This document shows positions 21,973-32,353 of a stretch of 64,000 bases of DNA, piece after piece. Under the pieces are notes generated by a model. It had not been told where the DNA came from, made no database searches, and saw only the letters and a program-made list of their open reading frames with translations. How positions within the stretch are numbered: the first letter of the stretch is position 1; each line of letters opens with the position of its first letter. The DNA comes from Mycobacterium sp. 4858. GTDB taxonomy: Bacteria; Actinomycetota; Actinomycetes; Mycobacteriales; Mycobacteriaceae. The translations under genes were made by a program, and so were the position numbers. Where the stretch lies: NCBI RefSeq assembly GCF_900240975.1, contig NZ_LT968776.1, positions 558,001-622,000 on the forward strand, in the 5' to 3' direction.

Positions 21973-23555
21973 GACAGATCGACCACCTCAAGCTTGTTGG
22001 CGCCCACCGCGGCACCGATCGCCGAGCGCACCTCGCCCGGCACGTCCTGGTCCAGCCGCAGCAGAATGGTCGCCCCGGGACCCTCGGCGTCCTCGGAGAG
22101 TTGAGCGGCCTGGATGTTCACGCCCGCCGAGCCGAGCAGGGTGCCGATCTTGCCCAGCGCGCCGGGCGCATCGGCGTAGTTGATCACCAGGTTGGTGCCC
22201 CGGGCGCGCAGATCGAAGTTGCGGCCGTTGATCTGCACGATCTTTTCCACCAACTGCGGCCCGGACAGCGTGCCGGCCACGTTGACGGCCGAGCCGTCGG
22301 AGGTGACCGCGCGCACGTCGACGACGCTGCGGTGGTTCGGGCTCTCCGAGGCCGTGGTGAGCTCGGCGGTGACGCCGCGTTCTTCGGCCAGCGCCGGCGC
22401 GTTGACGAAAGTGACCGGGCCCTCGACCACCGCCGAGAACAGCCCCCGCAGGGCCGAAAGCTTCAGCACCTCAACGTCTTCGGAGGCCAGCTCGCCGCGC
22501 ACCTGCACCGACACCGAGACCGGCGGCCCGTCGGCCAGCGAGGCGGCCAGCACGCCGAGCTTGCGCACCAGGTCCAGCCAGGGCGCCACCTCTTCGTTGA
22601 CCACGCCACCGCCGACGTTGACCGCGTCGGGAACGAATTCGCCGGCCAGAGCGAGTTTCACGCTTTCCGCGACGTCGGTGCCGGCCCGGTCCTGCGCCTC
22701 GGAGGTGGATGCGCCCAGATGCGGTGTGACCACCACCTGCGGCAGCTCGAACAGCGGGCTGTCGGTGCACGGCTCCTTCGCGAAGACGTCGATACCGGCC
22801 GCGCGGACGTGTCCGCTGCTGACCGCTTCGGCCAACGCGGCCTCGTCGATCAGCCCGCCACGGGCGGCGTTGACGATGATGACGCCCGGTTTGGTCTTGG
22901 CCAGCGCCTCCTTGCCGATCAGGCCCGCCGTCTCGGGCGTCTTCGGCAGGTGCACCGAGATGAAGTCGGCGCGGGCGAGGAGGTCGTCGAGCGGCAGCAG
23001 TTCGATGCCCAACTGCGCGGCCCGGGCCGGCGAAACATAGGGGTCGTAGGCGATGAGGTGGGTGCCGAAGGCCGTCAGCCGCTGGGCAACCAACTGCCCG
23101 ATGCGGCCCAGCCCCACGACGCCGACCGTCTTGCCGAAGACCTCGGTGCCGTTGAACGACGACCGCTTCCAGGTGTGCTCGCGCAGCGAGGCGTCGGCAG
23201 CCGGGATCTGCCGGGCGGCGGCCAGGAGCAGCGCCAACGCGTGCTCGGCGGCGCTGTGGATGTTGGAGGTGGGGGCGTTGACCACCAGGACGCCCCGTTC
23301 GGTTGCCGCGTCCACGTCGACGTTGTCCAGCCCGACACCGGCGCGCGCGACGATCTTCAGCTTGGGGGCGGCCGCCAGCACCTCGGCGTCGACGGTGGTG
23401 GCCGAGCGGACCAGCAGCGCGTCGGCTTCCGGCACCGCGGCCAGCAGCTTCTCCCGGTCCGGCCCGTCTACCCAGCGCACCTCGACCTGGTCTCCCAGGG
23501 CGGCGACGGTCGATTGGGCGAGTTTGTCGGCGATCAATACAACAGGCAGAGTCAC
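21969..23555 (-). CDS. serA: D-3-phosphoglycerate dehydrogenase
   Basis: 528 residues, the long form used by mycobacteria. First step of serine synthesis, converting 3-phosphoglycerate to phosphohydroxypyruvate. Seen: catalytic domain start [11 protein letters not shown], Rossmann motif [17 protein letters not shown], catalytic His in [18 protein letters not shown], then an intervening domain and a C-terminal ACT domain that binds serine for feedback inhibition. GTG start 23555. Upstream partner of leuB by a 4-bp overlap. Confidence 0.96.
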   Translation of the reverse strand: MTLPVVLIADKLAQSTVAALGDQVEVRWVDGPDREKLLAAVPEADALLVRSATTVDAEVLAAAPKLKIVARAGVGLDNVDVDAATERGVLVVNAPTSNIHSAAEHALALLLAAARQIPAADASLREHTWKRSSFNGTEVFGKTVGVVGLGRIGQLVAQRLTAFGTHLIAYDPYVSPARAAQLGIELLPLDDLLARADFISVHLPKTPETAGLIGKEALAKTKPGVIIVNAARGGLIDEAALAEAVSSGHVRAAGIDVFAKEPCTDSPLFELPQVVVTPHLGASTSEAQDRAGTDVAESVKLALAGEFVPDAVNVGGGVVNEEVAPWLDLVRKLGVLAASLADGPPVSVSVQVRGELASEDVEVLKLSALRGLFSAVVEGPVTFVNAPALAEERGVTAELTTASESPNHRSVVDVRAVTSDGSAVNVAGTLSGPQLVEKIVQINGRNFDLRARGTNLVINYADAPGALGKIGTLLGSAGVNIQAAQLSEDAEGPGATILLRLDQDVPGEVRSAIGAAVGANKLEVVDLS

Positions 23556-23674
23556 CCGGCCAGCCTATCGGCTGGCTTTGACGGGCAGCGACGGGCATCG
23601 GCGGGCTCGCCACTGCCCTAACCTGCGCCGACGCGCGCTTGGGGCGGGGCCCGCCGCGGCCCTACGATGCGCTC

Positions 23675-24277
23675 GTGACCAAACTCGCGATCATCTACTA
23701 TTCGGCCACCGGGCATGGCACGGCGATGGCGCGACGCGTCGCGACCGCGGCCGAGGCGGCGGGCGCGGAAGTCCGCCTGCGGCACGTCGCCGAAACCCGT
23801 GACCCGGAATCGTTCGCCCAGAACCCCGCGTGGACCGCGAATTACGAAGCGACCAAGGACCTTCCGGCGGCCACGGGCGAGGACATCGTCTGGGCCGACG
23901 CGGTGATCTTCGGTTCACCGACTCGCTTCGGCTCTCCCGCCGCACAGTTGCGCGCCTTCCTCGACTCGCTGGGCGGGCTGTGGGCCGAAGGCAAGCTCGC
24001 GGACAAGGTCTACGCGGCGTTCACGTCGTCCAACACCCTGCATGGTGGCCAGGAGACCACGCTGCTGTCGCTCTACATCACGCTGATGCATTTCGGTGGC
24101 ATCATCGTGCCGCCGGGATACACCGATCCGGTCAAGTTCGTCGATGGCAACCCGTACGGCGTGAGCCTGGTGTCCACCCACGACAACATCCACGAATTCG
24201 ACGAGGCGACCCAGAACGCGCTCGACCACCTCGCCCGCCGGGTGGTGGCGACCGCCGGTCGGCTGGCAGAGTCCTAG
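23675..24277 (+). CDS. WrbA-like NAD(P)H:quinone oxidoreductase
   Basis: 200 residues from GTG 23675 (the frame opens at 23639). Seen: flavodoxin-type FMN phosphate loop YYSATGHGTAMARRV and WADAVIFGSPTRFGSPAAQL, with the WrbA-typical GGLWAEGKLADKVYAAF and YGVSLVS. By family a tetrameric FMN enzyme giving two-electron quinone reduction. TACGAT lies 6 bases upstream of the GTG, fitting a leaderless transcript. Located where M. tuberculosis has Rv2997-Rv3000, so gene content differs here. Confidence 0.88.
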   Translation: MTKLAIIYYSATGHGTAMARRVATAAEAAGAEVRLRHVAETRDPESFAQNPAWTANYEATKDLPAATGEDIVWADAVIFGSPTRFGSPAAQLRAFLDSLGGLWAEGKLADKVYAAFTSSNTLHGGQETTLLSLYITLMHFGGIIVPPGYTDPVKFVDGNPYGVSLVSTHDNIHEFDEATQNALDHLARRVVATAGRLAES

Positions 24278-24279
24278 CC

Positions 24280-24339
24280 GCCGAACGTGCACTCACGGCG
24301 GAAAAATCGCCGAAAGTTCGCCCTCAGTGCACGTTCGGC
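24280..24339. terminator. Large inverted repeat between the WrbA-like gene and ilvC
   Basis: 14-bp perfect arms GCCGAACGTGCACT (24280-24293) and AGTGCACGTTCGGC (24326-24339) enclose a smaller hairpin CGGCG-7-CGCCG (24296-24312) with an A-rich loop. It fills the gap between two convergent genes and is likely a bidirectional terminator; the nested stem is unusual. Confidence 0.75.
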
Positions 24340-24347
24340 GCCACGCC

Positions 24348-25382
<1,035 letters not shown>

Positions 25383-25883
25383 TTACTTGGCCGTGGTGAT
25401 GCCGCGCGGACCGCGGGACAACGACACCACTCCCGATTGAACGATTTCGCGGATCCCGAACGGCTCCAGCACCCGCAGCAACGCCTCGATCTTGCCGCGG
25501 TCACCGGTCGCCTCGATCGTCAGCGCCTCGGGCGAAACGTCAATCACCTTGGCGCGGAAGAGGTTCACCGCTTCAATCACCTGGCTGCGGCTACCGGCGT
25601 CGGCGCGCACCTTGATCAGCGCCAGCTCGCGCGATACCGCGGCCCCCTCGTCGAGCTCCACGATCTTGATGACGTTGATCAGCTTGTTGAGCTGCTTGGT
25701 GATCTGCTCGAGCGGGGTTTCCTCGGCGCTGACCACAATCGTCATGCGCGACATGTCTTTCTGCTCGGTGGCGCCGACGGCCAGCGACTCGATGTTGAAA
25801 CCGCGCCGGGAGAACAGCGCCGCCACGCGCGCGAGCACACCGGGTTTGTCCTCAACCAGAACCGAGAGGGTGTGCGTGTGCAT
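25383..25883 (-). CDS. ilvN: Acetolactate synthase small (regulatory) subunit
   Basis: 166 residues from ATG 25883. ACT-domain subunit giving valine feedback control and stability to IlvB. Seen: LSVLVEDKPGVLARVAALFS with the valine-site pattern, RGFNIESLAVGATEQKDMSR, and a second ACT-like C-terminal domain. Its ATG shares one base with the ilvB stop (TGATG), so the two subunits are translationally coupled. The same frame runs 96 bases further into ilvB, but this is not coding. Confidence 0.96.
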   Translation of the reverse strand: MHTHTLSVLVEDKPGVLARVAALFSRRGFNIESLAVGATEQKDMSRMTIVVSAEETPLEQITKQLNKLINVIKIVELDEGAAVSRELALIKVRADAGSRSQVIEAVNLFRAKVIDVSPEALTIEATGDRGKIEALLRVLEPFGIREIVQSGVVSLSRGPRGITTAK

Positions 25884-27751
25884 CAGGCGTGCCCTTCGCT
25901 CTCGTCGTCGAACAGCGGGCGAATGCCGCGGGCGGCCTGGATCTCGTCGTTGCTGGTGCCCGCGGCCACCATCGGCCACACCTGCGCATCCGCGCCGACG
26001 ATGAAGTCGATCACCACCGGACGGTCGGTGATCGCGCGCGCCTGATTGATCACGTCCTCGACGTCTTCCTCACGCTCGCAACGCAATCCGACGCAACCCA
26101 GCGCCTCCGCCAGCTTCACGAAGTCGGGGATGCGATGCGAATGCGTGGCGAGGTCCGTCTGCGAGTACCGCTCCTCGTAGAACAGCGTCTGCCACTGGCG
26201 CACCATGCCCAGGTTGCCGTTGTTGATCAGCGCCACCTTGATCGGCACGCCTTCGATCGCGCAGGTGGCCAGCTCCTGGTTGGTCATCTGGAAGCAGCCG
26301 TCACCGTCGATGGCCCACACCTCCGCCTCCGGGCGGGCCATCTTGGCCCCCATGGCCGCCGGGATGGCGAATCCCATGGTGCCCAGCCCGCCGGAGTTGA
26401 TCCAGGTGCGCGGGTTCTCATACGAAATGAACTGCGCTGCCCACATCTGGTGCTGGCCCACCCCGGCCACGTACACCGCGTCCGGGCCGGCGATCTGACC
26501 CAGCTTCTCGATGACGTATTCCGGGCCCAGGCTGCCGTCGCTCTGCGGGCCGTAGCTCAGCGGGTAGGTGGACTGGACGCCGTCCAGGTAGTCCCACCAT
26601 TCGGTCATCTCGATGTTGCCGGGAATGTCGTAGTGCCGCAGCATCGCGATCAGCTCGATGATGACGGCTTTGACGTCGCCGACGATCGGGACGTCGGCGT
26701 GGCGGTTCTTGCCGATCTCGGCCGGATCGATGTCGGCGTGAATGACCTTGGCGTCCGGGGCGAAGGTGTCCAGTTTTCCGGTCACCCGGTCGTCGAAGCG
26801 GGTGCCCAGCGCGATCAGCAGGTCGCTGCGCTGCAGCGCCGCCACCGCGGCGACCGTGCCGTGCATGCCGGGCATGCCCATGTGCTGCCGATGGCTGTCG
26901 GGGAACGCGCCGCGCGCCATCAGGGTGGTGACCACGGGGATGCCGGTCAGGTCGGCCAGTTCGCGCAGCTGCTCGGTCGCCTCGCCGCGGATGACGCCGC
27001 CGCCGACGTACAGCACCGGTTTGCGGGCCTCCGCGATCAGCTTGGCGGCCTCGCGGATCTGCCGGTTGTGCGGCTTGGTGTTCGGCTTGTAGCCGGGCAG
27101 TTCCATGCGCGGCGGCCAGCTGAACGTGCACTGCCCCTGCAGCACGTCTTTGGGGATGTCGACGAGCACCGCACCGGGACGCCCCGAGGAGGCGATGTGG
27201 AAGGCCTCGGCGATCACCTGCGGGATCTCGTCACCCGAGCGAACCAGGAAGTTGTGCTTGGTGATCGGCATCGTGATGCCGGAGATGTCGGCTTCCTGGA
27301 AGGCGTCGGTGCCGATCAGCGCGCGACCGACCTGGCCGGTGATGGCGACGACGGGCACCGAGTCCATCTGGGCGTCGGCCAGCGGCGTGACCAGGTTGGT
27401 GGCGCCGGGCCCCGAGGTGGCCATGCACACCCCGACCTTGCCGGTCGCGTGGGCGTAGCCACTGGCGGCGTGGCCGGCGCCCTGCTCGTGGCGAACCAGC
27501 ACGTGGCGAAGCTTTTTCGAGTCGAACAGCGGGTCGTAGACCGGCAACACGGCGCCGCCGGGGATGCCGAAGATGACCTCGACCCCGATCTCCTCGAGCG
27601 ACCGGATCACGGACTGGGCGCCGGTAAGTTTCTCGGGCCCAACACGTTTCGGCTTTTTGGTGGGGGCGGCGGCGGGGGTTTCCGCCGCGTCGGAGGCGAC
27701 GTCGGCGGCACGCTGTGGCTGTGTGGCGTGCTGCCTGGTGGGTGCGCTCAC
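25883..27751 (-). CDS. ilvB: Acetolactate synthase large subunit
   Basis: 622 residues, TPP-, FAD- and Mg-dependent catalytic subunit, the first committed step of valine, leucine and isoleucine synthesis and target of sulfonylurea-type inhibitors. Seen: a polar Ala/Pro/Lys N-terminal extension (about 1-40), the catalytic-Glu region [16 protein letters not shown], central FAD domain, and the TPP motif [19 protein letters not shown] start 27751. Upstream lies a terminator/leader-peptide attenuator, so branched-chain amino acid supply probably controls the operon. Confidence 0.97.
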   Translation of the reverse strand: MSAPTRQHATQPQRAADVASDAAETPAAAPTKKPKRVGPEKLTGAQSVIRSLEEIGVEVIFGIPGGAVLPVYDPLFDSKKLRHVLVRHEQGAGHAASGYAHATGKVGVCMATSGPGATNLVTPLADAQMDSVPVVAITGQVGRALIGTDAFQEADISGITMPITKHNFLVRSGDEIPQVIAEAFHIASSGRPGAVLVDIPKDVLQGQCTFSWPPRMELPGYKPNTKPHNRQIREAAKLIAEARKPVLYVGGGVIRGEATEQLRELADLTGIPVVTTLMARGAFPDSHRQHMGMPGMHGTVAAVAALQRSDLLIALGTRFDDRVTGKLDTFAPDAKVIHADIDPAEIGKNRHADVPIVGDVKAVIIELIAMLRHYDIPGNIEMTEWWDYLDGVQSTYPLSYGPQSDGSLGPEYVIEKLGQIAGPDAVYVAGVGQHQMWAAQFISYENPRTWINSGGLGTMGFAIPAAMGAKMARPEAEVWAIDGDGCFQMTNQELATCAIEGVPIKVALINNGNLGMVRQWQTLFYEERYSQTDLATHSHRIPDFVKLAEALGCVGLRCEREEDVEDVINQARAITDRPVVIDFIVGADAQVWPMVAAGTSNDEIQAARGIRPLFDDESEGHA

Positions 27752-27795
27752 TGTCTTTGTTCCTTATTCACTCTGGGAATCTCGCTCGGGGCAAC

Positions 27796-27887
27796 AAAAA
27801 ACCCCCGACAGCTCATCTGCTGCACGAGGGTTGCGCGTTGGTCTGGATAGCTTCAAATGCCGAGAGGCTAGTCAGGCACCAACGCGC
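27796..27887 (-). promoter_or_regulatory. Transcription attenuator of ilvBNC
   Basis: On the minus strand a terminator hairpin AACCCTCG...CGGGGGTT (arms 27825-27832 and 27800-27807, one G-U pair, with an inner AGC/GCT) is followed by six T (27796-27801), 45 bases before ilvB GTG. Upstream, GCGCGTTGGT (27878-27887), which is the end of the leader peptide frame, is perfectly complementary to ACCAACGCGC (27833-27842), directly beside the terminator arm. These alternative structures are what ribosome-coupled attenuation needs. Confidence 0.8.
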
Positions 27888-27907
27888 CGACCAATTACTA
27901 CGAGCAT
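27872..27907 (-). CDS. ilvBNC leader peptide MLVVIGRRVGA
   Basis: An 11-codon frame, ATG at 27907 and TGA at 27872-27874, encoding Met-Leu-Val-Val-Ile early and a further Val at residue 9. Leu, Val and Ile are exactly the end products of the downstream pathway. The frame lies after a good promoter and before a terminator hairpin with a U run. Corynebacterium ilvB is known to use such a leader. Ribosome stalling at codons 2-5 would free the RNA at codons 7-10 to pair downstream. Too short for ordinary gene finders. Confidence 0.8.
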   Translation of the reverse strand: MLVVIGRRVGA

Positions 27908-27939
27908 CCCGGGCTGTCCGGCGGTATCCATAACGTCCG

Positions 27940-27969
27940 ACGGTAGCCTTCGCACAGCTCAGCAGTCAA
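27940..27969 (-). promoter_or_regulatory. Promoter of the ilvB leader
   Basis: -35 TTGACT (27964-27969) and -10 TACCGT (27940-27945), 18 bp apart on the minus strand, fitting the mycobacterial housekeeping TANNNT -10. The transcript would start near 27933, about 26 bases before the leader peptide ATG. Confidence 0.6.
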
Positions 27970-28030
27970 ATCCCGCTGCCGTCGGCCCGCGCGGAGATCC
28001 GGTCCCCGTGGCGGGTGAAATGATGGTCAG

Positions 28031-28420
28031 GTGGCTACCGGTTCGTCTTCCCACACGCCCGTCGTGATCAAGGTCTCGCCGATCGCTCACCTGGCCGTCG
28101 GTTTCGTGACCCTCGGGTTGCTGATTCCGGTGATGCTGTGGCCGCCGTCGGCGCCGCTGCTGGTGATCCCGGTGGTGCTCTCGGCGCTGATCGTCCGGTT
28201 GCGCACCGTCGCCGACGACAGGGGCGTGACCGTCCGGACGCTGCTGGGCAGCCGGACGGTGGACTGGGATGAGATCGACGGGCTGCGCTTCCACCGGGGT
28301 TGGTGGGCCCGCGCGCACCTCAAGAGCGGTGCGGACGTGCGCCTGCCCGCGGTCACGTTCGCGACGCTGCCGCAGCTGACCGAGGCCAGCTCGGGGCGCG
28401 TGCCCAACCCCTATGCGTGA
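28031..28420 (+). CDS. cfp6: PH-domain membrane protein (Cfp6-like)
   Basis: 129 residues. Seen: two adjacent hydrophobic stretches (about 18-60: HLAVGFVTLGLLIPVML, LVIPVVLSALIV) then a bacterial PH-type domain with RTLLGSRTVDWDEIDGLRF. Position between ilvB and the DoxX gene matches Rv3004 (cfp6, low-molecular-weight antigen). Function unknown. GTG start 28031. Divergent from the ilvB leader; convergent with the DoxX gene, 3 bp between stops. Confidence 0.78.
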   Translation: MATGSSSHTPVVIKVSPIAHLAVGFVTLGLLIPVMLWPPSAPLLVIPVVLSALIVRLRTVADDRGVTVRTLLGSRTVDWDEIDGLRFHRGWWARAHLKSGADVRLPAVTFATLPQLTEASSGRVPNPYA

Positions 28421-28423
28421 GGG

Positions 28424-29284
28424 TCAGGCGATCGGGTTGACCCCGTTGAGCATGACCCACACCGCGATGCCGGCGGCGATACCGACCAGCAGGGCGACAA
28501 ACGACCCGATGAAGGGCCGGTGGGCCCAGCCGCGCCGCGCGTCCAGACCGTAGCGGCCCGGCCCGCAGAGGATGACCGCGACCGCCATGACGATCAGGGT
28601 GATCTGGTATTCGTGTCCGTCAGGCAGGAAATAGGTGAAGGTGTGCGGATGCGGCCGCGCGGTGATGGTGGCCAGCATGCCGTTGATCAGGAACGCCAGC
28701 GCACCGGCCGCGGCCACCGGGGTGAACAGCCCCAGCACCAGCAGCACCCCGGCGACGAGCTCGCCGCCGGCGCTGACGTAGGCGAGGATGTCGGCGTGCT
28801 GGTAGCCGACGTCGGACAGCGAGTTCTTGAACCCGCCCACGCCCGAGCCGCCCCACCAGCCGAACAGCTTCTGCAACCCATGGGCGGCCAACACGACACC
28901 GAGGCCGACCCGCAACACCAGCAAACCCAGATGCTGGGTTCCGCGCCGGCCGACCTCGTGCAGCCGGCCGTGGTGTTCGTCGCCGTCGATCTCGGCGGGC
29001 TCGGCGGCCGCGTGCCGGGACGACTGCGGCTGCACATAGGGCAGGGGCTCCGGCTGGTCGAGCACGTGATAACCCGTCGCCCTGGGCCCGCCCACGGCGG
29101 CGTGGTCGCCCATGTAGGGGATGACGGTGGTGGTTCCGGTCGAGGGGTTGAAGTCGCCGGGGTAACCGACGGGCGTCAGATCGTCTTCTGGGTCAACCAC
29201 GCGCGCCGTCGCGGGGCGTCCCTGGGCCGGCTCCGGGGATTCGCCGGGCCGCTGCCAATGTCCGTCATTCGATTGACTGGTCAC
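28424..29284 (-). CDS. DoxX-family membrane protein (Rv3005c-like)
   Basis: 286 residues from GTG 29284 (frame opens at 29347). Seen: a polar N-terminal part of about 110 residues, then four hydrophobic helices of the DoxX family, starting LGLLVLRVGLGVVLAAHGLQ, with GWWGGSGVGG between helices. In M. tuberculosis the homologue (DoxX, Rv3005c) joins SseA and SodA in a membrane oxidoreductase complex that resists oxidative and thiol stress. The role here is inferred from that. Confidence 0.85.
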   Translation of the reverse strand: MTSQSNDGHWQRPGESPEPAQGRPATARVVDPEDDLTPVGYPGDFNPSTGTTTVIPYMGDHAAVGGPRATGYHVLDQPEPLPYVQPQSSRHAAAEPAEIDGDEHHGRLHEVGRRGTQHLGLLVLRVGLGVVLAAHGLQKLFGWWGGSGVGGFKNSLSDVGYQHADILAYVSAGGELVAGVLLVLGLFTPVAAAGALAFLINGMLATITARPHPHTFTYFLPDGHEYQITLIVMAVAVILCGPGRYGLDARRGWAHRPFIGSFVALLVGIAAGIAVWVMLNGVNPIA

Positions 29285-29545
29285 GCGTGTCAGGGTAAGG
29301 GCATTTGCCGCTGAATTGGGGATTTGAGCGGCGCTTTCGCCAGGCAATCGGTGGTTTGCCCGCCAAACCCGCCCGGATCGGCCCGGAACGGCCTTTTCCG
29401 CGGCTCGGCGGCGTCCGAAGCGGGTGGACTCCGGTCGCCGGACGGGCCGTCGCCTGAGCGCGAGACGTGTTCCGAACGCGTCACGTCAGGCGGCCAGGCG
29501 CGGGCGTGTGGCGGCGGCGGCCGCCCTGTCCGTAGCCTGTCGGTC

Positions 29546-30667
29546 ATGCGACTACGGCGCTCGGTTCGGTGCGGCTTTGCCACGCTGTGCGCGGTGGTGC
29601 TGCTCGCGAGCGGGTGCGCACGGTTCAACGACGCCCAGTCGCAGCCCTTCACCACCAACCCGGAACTCAAGCCCCAACCCAGCTCGACGCCTCCCCCGCC
29701 GCCGCCGTTGCCGCCCACGCCGTTCCCCAAGGCGTGTCCGGCGCCGGGCGTGATGCAGGGCTGCCTGGAGAGCACCAGCGGACTGATCATGGGGCCCGAC
29801 AGCAAAACCGCGCTGGTCGCCGAGCGCACCACCGGCGCCGTCAAGGAGATCTCGGTCAGCGCCGAGCCGAAGGTGAAGACCGTCATCCCGGTCGACCCGT
29901 CCGGCGACGGCGGCCTGATGGACATCGTGCTGTCGCCGACCTACACGCAAGACCGGCTGATGTACGCCTACATCAGCACGCCGTCCGACAACCGGGTGAT
30001 CCGGGTGGCCGACGGCGACATCCCCAAGGACATCCTCACCGGGATTCCCAAAGGCGCCACCGGCAATACCGGAGCGCTGATCTTCACCAGCCCCACCACG
30101 CTGGTGGTCATGACGGGCGACGCGGGCAACCCCGCCGCGGCCGCCGACCCCAAATCGTTGGCGGGCAAGGTCCTTCGCATCGAGCAGCCGACCACCATCG
30201 GCCAGGCGCCGCCCACGACGGCGCTGTCCGGCGTCGGCTCCGGCGGCGGCCTGTGCATCGACCCGGTGGACGGCTCGCTCTATGTCGCCGATCGCACGCC
30301 GACGGCGGATCGCTTGCAGCGCATCACCAAGACCTCCGAGGTCTCCACGGTGTGGACCTGGCCGGACAAGCCCGGCGTGGCGGGCTGCGCGGCGATGGAC
30401 GGGACCGTGCTGGTCAACCTGATCAACACCAAACTGACCGTGGCCGTGCGGCTGGCACCGGCGACGGGTGCGGTCACCGGGGAACCGGACGTGGTGCGCA
30501 AGGACACCCATGCTCACGCCTGGGCACTGCGGATGTCGCCGGACGGAAACGTCTGGGGCGCAACGGTCAACAAGACCGCCGGGGACGCCGAGAAGCTCGA
30601 CGACGTGGTGTTCCCGCTGTTCCCGCAGGGTGGCGGGTTCCCGCGCAACAACGACGACAAGACCTAG
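29546..30667 (+). CDS. lppZ: Lipoprotein LppZ (sugar-dehydrogenase-like beta-propeller)
   Basis: 373 residues from ATG 29546. Seen: signal peptide with lipobox VLLASGC ending at Cys 24, a Pro-rich linker (residues about 42-62), then a six-bladed propeller of the glucose/sorbosone dehydrogenase type. Exported and lipid-anchored. The enzymatic activity of LppZ is not established. TAGCCT lies 7 bases upstream of the ATG, suggesting a leaderless transcript; the frame is open another 222 bases upstream but is not signal-peptide-like. Convergent with gatB 16 bp away. Confidence 0.88.
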   Translation: MRLRRSVRCGFATLCAVVLLASGCARFNDAQSQPFTTNPELKPQPSSTPPPPPPLPPTPFPKACPAPGVMQGCLESTSGLIMGPDSKTALVAERTTGAVKEISVSAEPKVKTVIPVDPSGDGGLMDIVLSPTYTQDRLMYAYISTPSDNRVIRVADGDIPKDILTGIPKGATGNTGALIFTSPTTLVVMTGDAGNPAAAADPKSLAGKVLRIEQPTTIGQAPPTTALSGVGSGGGLCIDPVDGSLYVADRTPTADRLQRITKTSEVSTVWTWPDKPGVAGCAAMDGTVLVNLINTKLTVAVRLAPATGAVTGEPDVVRKDTHAHAWALRMSPDGNVWGATVNKTAGDAEKLDDVVFPLFPQGGGFPRNNDDKT

Positions 30668-30683
30668 CGGAAAACGACTTCCG

Positions 30684-32195
30684 TCAACCCTGCCCGCAGG
30701 CGGCCAGCACCAGTTCGCGCACGCGAGCCGCATCGGCCTGCCCGCGGGTGGCCTTCATCACCGCGCCGACGATCGCCCCGGCCGCGGCCACCTTGCCGCC
30801 GCGGATCTTCTCCGCCACGTCGGGATTGGCGGCCAGCGCTTCGTCGACCGCGGCCTGGGTCACCGAATCGTCGCGCACCAGTTCCAGGCCGCGTGACGTC
30901 ATCACCTGCTCGGGCTCGCCCTCGCCGGCCAGCACGCCCTCCACGACCTGGCGGGCCAGCTTGTTGGAAAGCTTGCCTTCGTCGACGAGTGCGATCACCG
31001 CGGCCACCTGGGCCGGGGTGATCGCCAGTTCGTCCAATCCGACGTTCGCCTCGTTGGCCTTCTGCACCAAGAAGTTTCCCCACCAGGCGCGCGCCTGCTC
31101 GCTGGCGGCACCGTGCTTGACGGTCTGGATGACCAGTTCCACCGCGCCGGCGTTGACCAGATCGCGCATCACCTCGTCGGAAACGCCCCAATCCTGCTGA
31201 ATCTTCTTGCGGGTCAGCCACGGCAGCTCCGGGATGGTCTGGCGCAGCTGCTCGACCAGTTCCCGGCTGGGCGCGACCGGCTCCAGGTCGGGTTCGGGGA
31301 AATAGCGGTAATCCTGCGCGGTCTCCTTGGCGCGGCCCGGGCTGGTGTACCCCGCCTCGTGAAAGTGTCTGGTTTCCTGGATGATCCGGCCACCGGACGC
31401 CAGGATGGCGCCCTGCCTCTGCATTTCGTAGCGCACGGCGACCTCGATGCTTTTCAGCGAGTTGACGTTCTTCGTCTCGGTGCGGGTGCCGAACTCGGTC
31501 GTTCCGGTCGGCATCAGCGACACGTTGGAATCGCAACGCATTGAACCCTGGTCCATCCGGACATCGGATACATCCAAGGCGCGCAACAGATCTCGCAAGG
31601 CCGTGACATAGGCGCGGGCGATCTGAGGCGCTCGGGCGCCGGCGCCGACGATGGGCTTGGTCACGATCTCGATCAGCGGCACGCCGGCGCGGTTGTAGTC
31701 GAGCAGCGAGGTGGTGGCGCCGTGGATCCGGCCGGTCTCACTGCCCAGGTGGGTCAGCTTGCCGGTGTCTTCCTCCATGTGCGCGCGCTCGATCTCGACC
31801 CGCCAGGTGGTGCCGTCGTCCAACGGCGCTTCGAGGTATCCATTGATGGCTATCGGCTCGTCGTATTGGGAAATCTGATAGTTCTTCGGCATGTCCGGGT
31901 AGAAGTAGTTCTTCCGGGCGAAGCGGCACCACGGCACGATCTCGCAGTTCAGCGCAAGCCCGATCCGGATGGCCGACTCCACCGCGGTGCGGTTGAGCAC
32001 CGGAAGCGAACCGGGCAGGCCGAGGCACACCGGGCATACCTGGGTGTTGGGTTCGGCGCCGAAGGCGGTGGAGCAGCCGCAGAACATCTTGGTGACGGTC
32101 GACAGCTCGACGTGCACCTCGAGACCGAGTACCGGGTCGAAACGCGCGATGACGTCGTCGTAGTCCATGAGATCGGCGCCGGCAGCAACACTCAT
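30684..32195 (-). CDS. gatB: Asp/Glu-tRNA amidotransferase subunit B
   Basis: 503 residues. GatB binds mischarged Glu-tRNA-Gln (or Asp-tRNA-Asn), phosphorylates the acyl group and receives ammonia from GatA. Seen: [38 protein letters not shown] with zinc-type Cys residues, [20 protein letters not shown], and the C-terminal YqeY-like helical tail domain. ATG 32195. In M. tuberculosis gatB adjoins pfkA; here a repeat array and a MinD-like gene separate them. Confidence 0.97.
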   Translation of the reverse strand: MSVAAGADLMDYDDVIARFDPVLGLEVHVELSTVTKMFCGCSTAFGAEPNTQVCPVCLGLPGSLPVLNRTAVESAIRIGLALNCEIVPWCRFARKNYFYPDMPKNYQISQYDEPIAINGYLEAPLDDGTTWRVEIERAHMEEDTGKLTHLGSETGRIHGATTSLLDYNRAGVPLIEIVTKPIVGAGARAPQIARAYVTALRDLLRALDVSDVRMDQGSMRCDSNVSLMPTGTTEFGTRTETKNVNSLKSIEVAVRYEMQRQGAILASGGRIIQETRHFHEAGYTSPGRAKETAQDYRYFPEPDLEPVAPSRELVEQLRQTIPELPWLTRKKIQQDWGVSDEVMRDLVNAGAVELVIQTVKHGAASEQARAWWGNFLVQKANEANVGLDELAITPAQVAAVIALVDEGKLSNKLARQVVEGVLAGEGEPEQVMTSRGLELVRDDSVTQAAVDEALAANPDVAEKIRGGKVAAAGAIVGAVMKATRGQADAARVRELVLAACGQG

Positions 32196-32208
32196 GCCGT
32201 CGATCGTA

Positions 32209-32353
32209 GTGGTGACCGCGAGCGCGGCGGCGCCGGGCGAAGCGGGTCACCACCATCAGCCCAGTGGTGACCGCGAGCGCGGCGGCGCCGGGCGAAGCGG
32301 GTCACCACCATCAGCCCAGTGGTGACCGCGAGCGCGGCGGGACCGGGCGATCT
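32209..32353 (+). repeat. Tandem 55-bp hairpin repeat, 3 copies
   Basis: Copies begin at 32209, 32264 and 32319; the first two are identical, the third diverges after about 25 bp at the MinD-like stop. The unit begins GTGGTGACCGCGAGCGCGG and carries GGGTCACCACC. Compared with the other three arrays the outer stem reads GGTGA/TCACC instead of GGCGA/TCGCC, a compensating change that keeps pairing. Confidence 0.85.

Noticed and set aside
25889..27850. 653-residue plus-strand open frame
   Set aside because: Antisense shadow of ilvB; no start region or recognisable fold.
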